Source: Verrucomicrobiota bacterium (GTDB lineage: Bacteria > Verrucomicrobiota > Kiritimatiellia > JAAZAB01). Taken from it: a DNA stretch of 7,078 nucleotides. The position numbers and the translations under genes are program-made. Below are positions 1-6,888 of the stretch, piece by piece (the stretch's first letter is position 1; every line of letters starts with the position of its first letter). Below the pieces are notes generated by a model. It did not search any database. It saw only the letters and a list, made by a program, of their open reading frames with translations, and was not told where the DNA came from. The stretch lies in contig JAHIMN010000225.1 in assembly GCA_018896395.1 (NCBI GenBank), positions 1 through 7,078 of the forward strand, written 5' to 3'.

Positions 1-2271
1 CACATCCCCGGGCCGGGTGGCGATTTCAATTTGCCCGTCAGGCCGATGGCGCGGGGTGAGGCGCGTGGCGCCGCGCGTGATGCGCGGCAGGGCCCACTTG
101 GCGGGCGCTATCCGGCATACGCCTCCCTGCCGGGACACCATCTGGGCTGAGCGTGGCCGGCTATTTTTCCATGTGATATCCACAACGAATCCGCCTCGGG
201 CGCACAAGCCTTTCACCGAGCCTTCCGGCCAATGGCGGGGCAGGCTGGGTAGTAATCTGAGGATGCCCTGGTGGGATTGCAGGAGCATCTCGGCCACGCC
301 GGCCGCGCCGCCCAAATTGCCGTCAATCTGGAAGATGCGCGGCGGATGCAGATCAAGGAGCGTCTCCGTGGCAAAATCGGTGATCAAATGGCGCAGATGT
401 TGATAGGCCAGTTCGCCGTCGCGGAACCGGGCCATACAGCACACTGTCCATGCCCGGCTCCAGCCCGTATGTCCGCCATCGCAGGCCAAACGCCGGAGCA
501 GGGAGACCCGCGCCGCCTGATAAAGTTCAGGTGCGATCTCAGGCGTGATCTGATCGCCGGGGAACAGGGCAAACAGATGGGAAATATGCCGATGACCGGG
601 TTCGGATTCTTCGTAATCCTCCAGCCATTCCTGGAGCTGGCCATGACGGCCAACTTGCAGGGCGGGCAAAGCACGAAGAATTTTTTGCCAGGCCTTGCGT
701 TTGGGCGCATCCATCCCCAGAATTCGGCTGGCTTGAATGGCATGGGTCAGTACATCATAAATCAATTCCAGATCCATGGTCGCTGCAATGCACAGTGAGA
801 CCGGCCGGGTGCCGCCCTGGAAATAATTTTCCGGCGATTGGGATGGAACCGGTACCAGGCGACCTTGCGGGTCCCGGGCCAGGTAACTCTCGTAGAATGC
901 CGCGACGTCCCGGAAAAACGGATAGGCCCGGTTGCGGAGAAAAGCGCGGTCGCCGCCGAATTCATAGCGCCACCAGAGGTGCTGGGCCAGCCAGGCGGCC
1001 GCGCCGGTCCAGACATCCCAGCCCCGCGACTCGGGCGTTGCCCGCCCCCAGGGATCAGTCTGGATCGGGAAAAAAACACCCCGGCAGTGATACAGGTTCC
1101 TGGCCATAACACGGGCATGCGGTACAAACCGCTCGATATGGTCGAACAAGGGCCCGCCCAAATCGCCCAGTTGGCAGACTTCCGCCGGCCAGTAATTCAT
1201 CTGCAGGTTGATGTCGTGATGCAGGTCGCATTCCCAAGGCGGTTTGATGTTTTCGTTCCATTTGCCCTGCAAATTAAGCGGCAGGCCGCCGGGTCGGGAA
1301 CCGCTGATGAGCAGATACCGGCCGAAGTTGAAATAGAGCGCCATCAGATCATTGTCCGCATGGCCTGCACGCAGGTCGGCCAACCGCTGGTCGGTCGGTT
1401 TGGCGGGGCCTTGCCCGAGATTCAGCGCCACGCGGTTGTACCAGGCGCGGAAGGCCAATGTGTGCGAGCGTAGCAAGGTCTTCCAGTCCGCCGGCGCGGC
1501 GTCGATCTGCCGCCGCGCCTGAGCCAAAGGATCCTCGCCGTCGTGCGCGACGCCGATCGCAAGCACAATCAGCGCTTCATTGGCCTTTTCCACGCGTAGC
1601 GCCGCGGCGCGCCGGTCGGGCTTGATTCGGCCGCCGTGCGTGTGAATGCGGGCGCTGATGGCAAAACGCGAGCCTTCCGGGAATGCGCCCAGCAACTCGA
1701 TGGTATTCGTTCCGGTCTGGGGGGTCAGCGTGCAGTCCGGATCGTCACAGCGTGCCAGGCTGGCCGTGAAGGTGAGCGTCCCTGCGCGGGAGGTCGTCAG
1801 ATGAATGGCGATCACGGGGTGCGTGGCATGCGCAATACATTCGCGCGCGTAATGCGCGTTGCGCGCCACGTATGTCACACGCGCCACGGCGGACGCCAGG
1901 TTCAGCGAGCGTCGGTATGCCGTGATCCGCGCGGCAGGCGTTTCAATCCGGAGGTCACCGGCCGGCTGATAGGAATCCACGCGATTGGGCTTGCCGGAGA
2001 TGCCCCCCAAGCCACCGAGCTCCTTGTTGGCCAGCGAGGCGGCTTCATATACCTTCCCCTGGAAAAAGAGCTTGCGAATTTTTGCCAGTGCCTGATATTT
2101 GGGCGGCGTATCGCGCAACCGGTGCTTGGCGCGCCAGAGCCATTCGTGATTGAGCGCCAAACGCTCGACAGGCATCTGGCCCAGGACCATGGCGGCCAGA
2201 TGGCCGTTGCCGATTGGGAGCCCTTCTTTCCATTCGCGCGCCGGATGGTCATACCACATTTGAGAAGACAT
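1..2271 (-). CDS. Glycoside hydrolase family 95 (alpha-L-fucosidase/alpha-L-galactosidase type), C-terminus cut by window edge
   Basis: This open frame encodes 757 visible residues from ATG at 2271 and has no stop before the left edge. The family is recognised from several hallmarks in order. The N-terminal motif WKEGLPIGNGHLAAMVLG lies at about residues 14-31. DINLQMNYWPAE lies at 353-364, SPEN at 479-482 and EPGHRHISHLFALFPG at 557-572. HTGWSRAW is at 601-608, FQIDGNLGG at 647-655 and the C-terminal WPEGSVKGLCARGGF at 681-695. GH95 enzymes are inverting exo-hydrolases that release terminal alpha-1,2-fucose or alpha-L-galactose. By family analogy E481 is the general acid, and N355 with D650 form the base pair. 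D353 stands where the characterised Bifidobacterium enzyme has Asn. No signal peptide precedes the first family motif, so a cytoplasmic enzyme is inferred. No clear ribosome binding site is seen; coupling to the gene 30 bases upstream is plausible. Typical family length is about 750-800 residues, so little is missing. Confidence 0.93.
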   Translation of the reverse strand, partial: MSSQMWYDHPAREWKEGLPIGNGHLAAMVLGQMPVERLALNHEWLWRAKHRLRDTPPKYQALAKIRKLFFQGKVYEAASLANKELGGLGGISGKPNRVDSYQPAGDLRIETPAARITAYRRSLNLASAVARVTYVARNAHYARECIAHATHPVIAIHLTTSRAGTLTFTASLARCDDPDCTLTPQTGTNTIELLGAFPEGSRFAISARIHTHGGRIKPDRRAAALRVEKANEALIVLAIGVAHDGEDPLAQARRQIDAAPADWKTLLRSHTLAFRAWYNRVALNLGQGPAKPTDQRLADLRAGHADNDLMALYFNFGRYLLISGSRPGGLPLNLQGKWNENIKPPWECDLHHDINLQMNYWPAEVCQLGDLGGPLFDHIERFVPHARVMARNLYHCRGVFFPIQTDPWGRATPESRGWDVWTGAAAWLAQHLWWRYEFGGDRAFLRNRAYPFFRDVAAFYESYLARDPQGRLVPVPSQSPENYFQGGTRPVSLCIAATMDLELIYDVLTHAIQASRILGMDAPKRKAWQKILRALPALQVGRHGQLQEWLEDYEESEPGHRHISHLFALFPGDQITPEIAPELYQAARVSLLRRLACDGGHTGWSRAWTVCCMARFRDGELAYQHLRHLITDFATETLLDLHPPRIFQIDGNLGGAAGVAEMLLQSHQGILRLLPSLPRHWPEGSVKGLCARGGFVVDITWKNSRPRSAQMVSRQGGVCRIAPAKWALPRITRGATRLTPRHRPDGQIEIATRPGDV

Positions 2272-2301
2272 GCATTCGCTTTCGTTTTTCAGTAATTCTC
2301 G

Positions 2302-2793
2302 TTATGGGTTACGATGAGCAGCGTGATCCACCTCGTTCAATAGTTCCTTGGTGAGCTTGGGTGCGTTAATGTCCTTGTGCTTGAGGAGGGCCGGATTCAC
2401 CACCATCAGGTTGGGGTCCTCGCCGCCGATGGTTTTAATGCGGCCGTAGGCCGACACGCAATCGTTGGTTGTTAAGCCGTTAGCCAGTTCCAGCGACAGT
2501 CGTTTGGTAATCACAAGGGCGACCTTCATATCGGAACTGGGCTCGATCGTCATGACCGTTACGGCGCCCTTGACCGGCTGGTCTTGCTTGACGGCGGTCA
2601 CCCGCAAATAGCGGAGGGTATGAAAAATCCCCAAGGCCTGTTTCTGCAAGACCTGTTTTCCCGCGGCATTGTTGGTGGACCAGGCGAGGGCCAACTCATT
2701 GCCGTTGCGCACCGGTTCGGCTATGCCCTCGGGCGCGAATCCGAGGCACAAGCCGACGGCAAAAAAAGCGCATACTGTAAACATGTTCTTCAT
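2302..2793 (-). CDS. Small secreted protein of unknown function, possible OB-like fold
   Basis: This gene encodes 163 residues that I do not recognise as a named family. The N-terminus is a Sec-type signal peptide: MKNMF, a hydrophobic core at about residues 5-20, and a plausible cleavage site after GIA at 23-25. Cysteines 8 and 16 lie inside the core, but the surrounding residues do not make a standard lipobox. The mature part alternates short beta-like stretches at about 62-68, 76-84 and 90-97. A segment DCVSAYGRIKTIGG at 111-124 follows, then LMVVNPALLKH at 129-139. This layout resembles OB-fold proteins of the tRNA_anti-like kind, but that is only an inference from pattern. The tail is polar. 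A GGGAG ribosome binding site lies 7 bases before the ATG, which supports this start. The stop codon is followed 30 bases later, in the same frame, by the GH95 start, so the two are probably co-transcribed. Whether it acts with the hydrolase is unknown. Confidence 0.8.
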   Translation of the reverse strand: MKNMFTVCAFFAVGLCLGFAPEGIAEPVRNGNELALAWSTNNAAGKQVLQKQALGIFHTLRYLRVTAVKQDQPVKGAVTVMTIEPSSDMKVALVITKRLSLELANGLTTNDCVSAYGRIKTIGGEDPNLMVVNPALLKHKDINAPKLTKELLNEVDHAAHRNP

Positions 2794-2800
2794 TTATTTG

Positions 2801-2805
2801 CTCCC
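2801..2805 (-). promoter_or_regulatory. Ribosome binding site of the secreted protein gene
   Basis: On the minus strand GGGAG is followed by a 7-base spacer, CAAATAA, and then the ATG at 2793. It selects the first Met rather than the Met at residue 4. Confidence 0.75.
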
Positions 2806-2988
2806 GTGTTGAAAGGATTCTTGACCGGCCACCCAAACTGGATTAGATTCTACTTCGTTGAGTCTGTCCCCCCCACTTTCCGAGCCAGGGCGAGAGTTAG
2901 TCTGAATCTGTTGTTGATCATAGATCATGAGCCCGGGTTTGTCCATCCCCAACAAATGGAGCGCGTAGAGCGCGTGTAATCAACTGAT
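2806..2988. promoter_or_regulatory. Divergent intergenic region with two small repeat motifs
   Basis: This stretch separates the minus-strand block (secreted protein, GH95) from the plus-strand block (URO-D-like, amidohydrolase), so it should hold promoters for both. No box pair close to consensus is clear. Two motifs stand out. One is a 13-bp dyad, TGATC-ATA-GATCA, at 2915-2927. The other is a tandem 9-bp direct repeat, GAGCGCGTA then GAGCGCGTG, at 2959-2976, just before the plus-strand ribosome binding site. TGTAAT at 2975-2980 could serve as a weak -10 box but has no matching -35. The plus-strand open frame crossing this region from 2584 is a shadow of the secreted gene that runs on. Confidence 0.45.
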
Positions 2989-2993
2989 GGGGA
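2989..2993 (+). promoter_or_regulatory. Ribosome binding site deciding the start of the URO-D-like gene
   Basis: GGGGA is followed by 8 bases and then ATG at 3002. The alternative ATG at 2987 overlaps this site and has no purine-rich site of its own, so 3002 is the better start. Confidence 0.7.
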
Positions 2994-3001
2994 AATGCGG
3001 C

Positions 3002-4105
3002 ATGAATTCGCGATTAGACTACGAGGCAATTCCCGATTGGACACGTTTGCGCGAACGCTATCTTGCGTTCTGGCGTAATGAAGTGGCCGACGAGTGCATT
3101 ATCGCGCATATCCAGAATCCAAATCCGCATCAGCCGGAGCCGGAATCATGGATGCAAGCAGCTGCAAAGGAAAATTACTTGAACCCGGAAATGTTTTTTG
3201 CGTTACAGAACTGGCGGCGCACGGCCTGGAATTGGCATGCTGATCTTTTCAAATACCGTATCGCTTCTTATGGGCCGAACGTCTTTGTTGGCTTCGTCGG
3301 CGGACAGCCAATGTTCGGGGAAAACACGGTCTGGCACGAACCGGTCATTAATCGTCTGGATGCGGCCGACCGGCTGCACTTTGATGAAGACAACCACTAC
3401 TGGAAAAAACATCTGGAGACGATCGATTTCTACAGTAAAAAACTGGCTGGCGTTGAACAGTTCGGTATGACCGACTTCGGCGGACCGTGCGACTGGATAT
3501 CAACCTTAATGCCGACCGAGAATTTCCTGGTCGCGGCGATTGAAGACTCCGACCGCATGCGGGATTTTGTCCTGCGTCTTGCGCGCGAGTCTAATCGGGC
3601 TTACGACATCCTCTATCCGCGCATCACGCGGAGGAACGACGGCATTGTCAACTGGATGCCGGTCTGGAGCGATCAACGGATGGGAACGGTGCAGGACGAC
3701 GTGGCCATCAACTTCTCGCCCGCTCTATATGCCGAGGTGTTTCTGCCGGCGTTGCGGGAGATGGCGAGCCATACCGAAAAAACGGTGTTGCACTGGCACG
3801 ATGGCTGCTCACAGCATTTGGATGCGCTTCTGGGTGTTAACGAGATCGACCTCATCCAATACGGCCATGATCCGAACAGTGGGGTCTTCACCCAAAAAAT
3901 TCCCGAGATGCAACGCATTCAGGCAAGCGGCAAGAAGTTGTTTATCAGCTGTGTCGCGGCGCACGAGGTGGAGACATTTATCCGGGCGCTGGATCCGCGG
4001 GGGCTGATGATGATCATCAACACGGCCAGCGACGAGGCATCCCGGCAGATGCAAGACGATGTGAGCCGTTGGACAAAGGAGCGCATGGGGGCTCTCGGCA
4101 TCTAA
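3002..4105 (+). CDS. Uroporphyrinogen decarboxylase (URO-D) superfamily protein, methyltransferase-like, substrate unknown
   Basis: From ATG at 3002 this encodes 367 residues; starting at 2987 would add five. The layout is that of the URO-D/MtaA/CmuA superfamily, a TIM-barrel fold. It has an N-terminal segment rich in aromatic residues (DYEAIPDWTRLRERYLAFW, 6-24), then DFGGPCDW at 158-165. QDDVAINFSPALYAEVFLPAL lies at about 231-251, HWHDGCSQHLDALL at 264-277, and IQASGKKLFISC at 306-317. The last part reads LDPRGLMMIINTASDE at 330-345. Members outside heme synthesis often move methyl groups between substrates, corrinoid proteins and cofactors using zinc held by His and Cys. Candidate ligands here are H264, H266, C269 and C317, but the usual H-x-C pattern is not clearly present. 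No signal peptide is seen, so a cytoplasmic place is inferred. The amidohydrolase 38 bases downstream suggests a joint catabolic role. No corrinoid protein is in the window. True heme decarboxylase is unlikely given the divergent motifs. Confidence 0.82.
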   Translation: MNSRLDYEAIPDWTRLRERYLAFWRNEVADECIIAHIQNPNPHQPEPESWMQAAAKENYLNPEMFFALQNWRRTAWNWHADLFKYRIASYGPNVFVGFVGGQPMFGENTVWHEPVINRLDAADRLHFDEDNHYWKKHLETIDFYSKKLAGVEQFGMTDFGGPCDWISTLMPTENFLVAAIEDSDRMRDFVLRLARESNRAYDILYPRITRRNDGIVNWMPVWSDQRMGTVQDDVAINFSPALYAEVFLPALREMASHTEKTVLHWHDGCSQHLDALLGVNEIDLIQYGHDPNSGVFTQKIPEMQRIQASGKKLFISCVAAHEVETFIRALDPRGLMMIINTASDEASRQMQDDVSRWTKERMGALGI

Positions 4106-4143
4106 CCATCAACCCGTGAAAGCGGGGCATTCATTTAAAAACC

Positions 4144-4935
4144 ATGCCAATTATTGACTTCCATACGCATGCCTTTCCGGACGATCTGGCGGCACGGGCG
4201 GTACCGGCGATCGCCAAGAATGCCGGCGTGCCGGCGATGTTGGATGGCAAAGTGGTGTCCCTCCTGAAGTCCATGGATCAGGCCGGTATTGAGCGGTCGG
4301 TGGTCTGTTCCATCGCCACCAAGCCGGCGCAGTTCCAAAAAATTCTGGACTGGTCAAAGTCGGTACGTTCGTCCCGGCTCGTTTTATTTCCCTCCATTCA
4401 TCCCGCCGATCCCGAGGCGCGGGAGCATATCCGCATGATCCATGCCGAGGGGTTTTTGGGCATCAAGCTCCATCCGTATTATCAGGAGTTCGATCTTGAC
4501 GAGCCGCGCATGGAAAAAATTTACGAATGCATGCGGGAATGCGGCCTGCTGGTGTTCTGCCACACGGGGTTCGATGTCGCCTTTCCGCGCGAGTGCCGCG
4601 CGGATCCGGAGCGCATCTGGAAGGTTATTACTAAATTTCCCGGTCTCAAGTTCGTGGCCACGCACATGGGCGCCTGGGAAGACTGGAATGAAGTCGAACG
4701 CTGGCTGATCGGCAAGCCGGTGCTGTTGGAAACGTCGTTTTCAATTCCCTATTGCGGCGCCGAATTGGCCCGCCGCCTGCTGATGGCGCACCCGCCCGAT
4801 TGCATCCTGTTCGGTACCGATTCGCCCTGGGCCGGCCAGGCGGATGAAATCGAGCGTGTCAAGGCGCTGGATCTGCCCGCCGATCGCCAGCGAAAACTAT
4901 TCTATGACAATGCCCGCCGCCTGCTGGGGGTTTGA
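4144..4935 (+). CDS. Amidohydrolase-2 family metal-dependent hydrolase or decarboxylase
   Basis: This gene encodes 263 residues of the amidohydrolase-2 TIM-barrel family (COG2159 type). The metal-binding pattern is intact. DFHTHAF places H7 and H9 after the first strand. GIKLHPYYQ has K108 and H110, CHTG has H140, THMG has H174, and GTDSPW has D226. Family members hydrolyse lactones or amides, or decarboxylate aromatic and related acids, normally with one divalent metal. The sequence does not indicate which substrate is used. The length is at the short end for the family, as in the compact bacterial forms. It follows the URO-D-like gene after 38 bases on the same strand, so an operon is likely. 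The only purine-rich site upstream (GCGGGG near 4121-4126) is rather far from the ATG, so the start depends mostly on the MPIIDFHTH pattern, which is the family's typical N-terminus. Confidence 0.88.
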   Translation: MPIIDFHTHAFPDDLAARAVPAIAKNAGVPAMLDGKVVSLLKSMDQAGIERSVVCSIATKPAQFQKILDWSKSVRSSRLVLFPSIHPADPEAREHIRMIHAEGFLGIKLHPYYQEFDLDEPRMEKIYECMRECGLLVFCHTGFDVAFPRECRADPERIWKVITKFPGLKFVATHMGAWEDWNEVERWLIGKPVLLETSFSIPYCGAELARRLLMAHPPDCILFGTDSPWAGQADEIERVKALDLPADRQRKLFYDNARRLLGV

Positions 4936-5068
4936 TGGTGCGCGTGTTTCTGCTTCAGCCAATCCTACAGGGGCTCCCAGATGGTTTTTCAATCAAACAT
5001 TATGCGCTCCGTGCAATATTCAGGTTCTAAACTGGTGTCATTGTTCGAAAAACAAAGCGAGCGTTTGT
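4936..5068. other. Convergent intergenic gap
   Basis: This gap lies between the end of the amidohydrolase gene and the end of the flavoprotein gene. I see no gene in it. The only structure noticed is the AT-rich hairpin at its right end, described separately. Confidence 0.6.
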
Positions 5069-5070
5069 TT
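5050..5070. terminator. Possible weak bidirectional terminator hairpin
   Basis: AAACAAA and TTTGTTT form a 7-bp stem around the loop GCGAGCG. It lies between two converging genes and overlaps the stop codon of the flavoprotein. The stem is AT-rich and there is no GC-rich core, so it is a weak candidate; position is the main argument. Confidence 0.3.
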
Positions 5071-5644
5071 ATTTAGGCCTGGCTAGTTTTTGGCCGAGCA
5101 TCCTGGCGGCCTGCATGACCGCCGGATTATATAATACTTCCCCAGCTTTCAGGCAGGAGGCATACACCCATCCGACCAGTTCAATGCCGAGCGCAAAAGC
5201 GGCATCCTGAAACATGCGCAATGCGTTAATAGTTCCAGAGGCAAAAATATCTTTGTCGCCATAGGTGAAGGCCAGTGCCATCCGTTTGCCGCGCAGCGTG
5301 TCGGCGCTGTCCTCCTCAAAGAGCGCATACCACCGGTCAAGAAAGAGTTTCATCTGGGCATTCACGGAGCAAAAGTAAATTGGTGATGCCAATACAAAGG
5401 CGTCAGCCAAGCGCAATTTATCAAGGAGCAAATGCATGTCATCCTTGATTACGCAGAATGCTTCAATACTTCGTTGACAGGCGTTGCAGGCGTGGCACGG
5501 CTGGATTTTAAGGCCGTGCAGGCGCACTTTTTCCGTTTCGGCGCCGGCCTCTGCCGCTCCCTTGAGAATTTCTTCGGCCAGAATATCACTGTTGCCTTTT
5601 GGTCGAGGGCTTGATAAAAAAGCAATTGTTTTTATCATGGTCAT
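5069..5644 (-). CDS. Iron-sulfur flavoprotein (NADPH-dependent FMN reductase / flavodoxin-like fold)
   Basis: This gene encodes 191 residues. The N-terminus has the FMN phosphate loop typical of the family, SSPRPKGNSDILAEEIL at 11-27. A compact cysteine cluster follows: C50, C53, C56 and C64, spaced C-x2-C-x2-C-x7-C. That matches the spacing known for [4Fe-4S]-binding iron-sulfur flavoproteins (Isf) from anaerobes. ASPIYF at 85-90 and the nearby NAQMKLFLDRW segment are the usual second flavin-contact region. Isf proteins carry FMN and one cluster and pass electrons from ferredoxin to acceptors such as oxygen or peroxide. A detoxification or redox-sensing role is inferred, not shown. It follows E1 beta on the same strand after 150 bases, a gap long enough for its own promoter. 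Met 3 is a possible alternative start; neither start has a strong ribosome binding site. Confidence 0.87.
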   Translation of the reverse strand: MTMIKTIAFLSSPRPKGNSDILAEEILKGAAEAGAETEKVRLHGLKIQPCHACNACQRSIEAFCVIKDDMHLLLDKLRLADAFVLASPIYFCSVNAQMKLFLDRWYALFEEDSADTLRGKRMALAFTYGDKDIFASGTINALRMFQDAAFALGIELVGWVYASCLKAGEVLYNPAVMQAARMLGQKLARPK

Positions 5645-5658
5645 GTGGACTTTCGCGC

Positions 5659-5668
5659 TTCACGTGAA
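5659..5668. promoter_or_regulatory. 10-bp palindrome upstream of the flavoprotein gene
   Basis: TTCACGTGAA is a perfect palindrome that ends 15 bases before the flavoprotein ATG. A 10-bp palindrome can occur by chance, but its place between the likely promoter and the start fits a repressor site. Confidence 0.25.
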
Positions 5669-5795
5669 ATATTCAGGTATTATTTGCCAGACATGGTTTC
5701 TTTTCCATAGCCATTGCCGTTCTTTCCGACGGCTACTGCGTTAAATATTTCTCAGGCCATCATTATCGTTTATATCATGAGAAGAATGCATTTTT

Positions 5796-6770
5796 CTATC
5801 GATTGATAATCTCGTGGATGACAGCCGTCAGGGACGCCGTGCTCGGCAGGCAGGCGTCTTCCAACGGCGGACTGAAAGGCATAGGGACGTGTGCGCTACC
5901 CACGACCAGCGGCTCGGCGTCAAGCAGGTCAAACCCCTGCGCTACAACCCGCCGCACGATCTCGGCGCCGAATCCGCAGGATGCCGGGGCGTCATGCACG
6001 ACCACCAGGTGTCCGGTTTTCGACACGCTGTTCAGAATTGTTTCCAAATCCAGCGGCGCCAGGCTGCGCGGATCAATTACCTCCACCGATGCCGTACCTT
6101 CCAGTGCCTGGGCCGCGGCCAACGCCAACTTTCGGGCATAGCCGGTTGCCACAACGGTGATGTCGCGGCCTTCGCGGGCTACTTCGGCGACACCCAGTGG
6201 GGTCGTCCATTCCCCGTCCGGAACAGATTCCGTTTCGTAATATAACTGCCGGTTTTCGATGTAGAGCACAGGTCCATTGTCGCGGACGGCTGATTTGAGC
6301 AGGCCCTTTGCGTCGTAGCTGGTCGCCGGCATGACGACCTTGAACCCGGGCGTGTGCAGGAACCATGCCTCCAGACTTTGGGAATGCTGGGCCGCCTCAC
6401 GGGTGCGGGCGCCGGTCTGAGCGCGGACTGTCACCGGAACCTGCAATTGTCCGCCGGACATGCCGGCGATCTTGGCCATTTGATTGACGAGCGGATCCAT
6501 GGCTACGCCGACAAAATCGAAGTACATGAATTCGACAACAGGACGCAGTCCCGACATGGCGGCTCCTGCCGCCAGGCCGGCAAATGCCGACTCCGAAATA
6601 GGCGTGCCCCGCACCCTTCGCGCACTAAAACGCTCGACGAGGCCCTGGGTGGCCTTGAATACGCCGCCGTTTTGATCCACATCTTCGCCGATGACGAATA
6701 CCGATGCGTCCCTTGCCATTTCCTCGTGGAGCGCTTCGTTAATAGCCTGAATGTATTGCAGCATTCTCAT
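5796..6770 (-). CDS. 2-oxoacid dehydrogenase E1 component, beta subunit (pyruvate/acetoin/branched-chain type)
   Basis: This gene encodes 324 residues, the usual length for an E1 beta subunit. The thiamine diphosphate pyrimidine-binding domain comes first. GEDVDQNGGVFKATQGL lies at 28-44, and GTPISESAFAGLAAGAAM at 55-72, with E60 matching the Glu that activates the cofactor. AAQHSQSLEAWF at 126-137 carries H129, the active-site His, and DAKGLLKSAVRDNGPV is at 153-168. The C-terminal transketolase domain includes VIDPRSLAPLD at 231-241. With an alpha subunit the enzyme decarboxylates a 2-oxoacid or acetoin and passes the acyl group to lipoyl-E2. Substrate cannot be told from the beta chain alone; the pattern is close to acetoin and pyruvate types. 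No alpha subunit lies in the 308 bases upstream or anywhere else in the window. Starts at residue 1 or residue 3 are both possible; neither has a strong ribosome binding site. Confidence 0.93.
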   Translation of the reverse strand: MRMLQYIQAINEALHEEMARDASVFVIGEDVDQNGGVFKATQGLVERFSARRVRGTPISESAFAGLAAGAAMSGLRPVVEFMYFDFVGVAMDPLVNQMAKIAGMSGGQLQVPVTVRAQTGARTREAAQHSQSLEAWFLHTPGFKVVMPATSYDAKGLLKSAVRDNGPVLYIENRQLYYETESVPDGEWTTPLGVAEVAREGRDITVVATGYARKLALAAAQALEGTASVEVIDPRSLAPLDLETILNSVSKTGHLVVVHDAPASCGFGAEIVRRVVAQGFDLLDAEPLVVGSAHVPMPFSPPLEDACLPSTASLTAVIHEIINR

Positions 6771-6804
6771 ATCTTAATTTTGCACGAACATCAGCGTTTT
6801 GGTG

Positions 6805-6832
6805 ATTATTTTTCAATAACAACGGCGTGCAA
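6805..6832 (-). promoter_or_regulatory. Candidate sigma-70 promoter of the E1 beta gene
   Basis: On the minus strand TTGCAC (6832-6827) and AATAAT (6810-6805, five of six to the -10 consensus) are 16 bases apart. The -35 match is only three of six. Transcription would start near 6797, inside the left inverted-repeat arm, giving a leader of about 27 bases before the ATG at 6770. Confidence 0.4.
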
Positions 6833-6846
6833 ACTATTTTTTGCAC
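6827..6846. repeat. 7-bp stem hairpin inside the inverted-repeat element
   Basis: GTGCAAA (6827-6833) and TTTGCAC (6840-6846) pair around a 6-base loop. The left arm overlaps the candidate -35 box of the E1 beta promoter, so it could also be an operator dyad. Confidence 0.55.
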
Positions 6847-6856
6847 CACTTTTCCT

Positions 6857-6888
6857 TTTCCGCCAATGCGGATCCGCTTGGGCGGAAA
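6857..6888. repeat. Long GC-rich hairpin inside the inverted-repeat element
   Basis: TTTCCGCCAA at 6857-6866 pairs with TTGGGCGGAAA at 6878-6888 with a single bulged G. The inner part, GCGGATCCGC at 6868-6877, is itself a perfect palindrome. A further small stem, AACCC-AAC-GGGTT at 6887-6899, abuts it. No U-run follows on either strand, so an intrinsic terminator is not supported. Confidence 0.6.

Noticed and set aside
271..2295. Several plus-strand open frames of 175-219 codons across the left third
   Set aside because: They lie opposite the GH95 gene, whose minus-strand frame carries all family motifs. High GC content keeps the opposite frames open. Their translations show no recognisable domain.
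2734..2793. Lipoprotein signal in the small secreted protein
   Set aside because: Cys 8 and Cys 16 lie within the hydrophobic core, but the preceding residues do not match the [LVI][ASTVI][GAS]C pattern. An ordinary signal peptidase I site after residue 25 fits better.
2584..2979. Plus-strand open frame of 131 codons crossing into the divergent intergenic region
   Set aside because: It overlaps the secreted gene, which has a good ribosome binding site and signal peptide. The frame itself has no domain and no supporting start signal.
2987..3001. ATG at 2987 as the start of the URO-D-like protein
   Set aside because: It has no ribosome binding site. The GGGGA that overlaps it is correctly spaced for the ATG at 3002.
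5716..5733. GCCGT-N8-ACGGC hairpin between E1 beta and the flavoprotein, as a terminator
   Set aside because: The stem is only 5 bp with an 8-base loop and no U-run follows on the minus strand.
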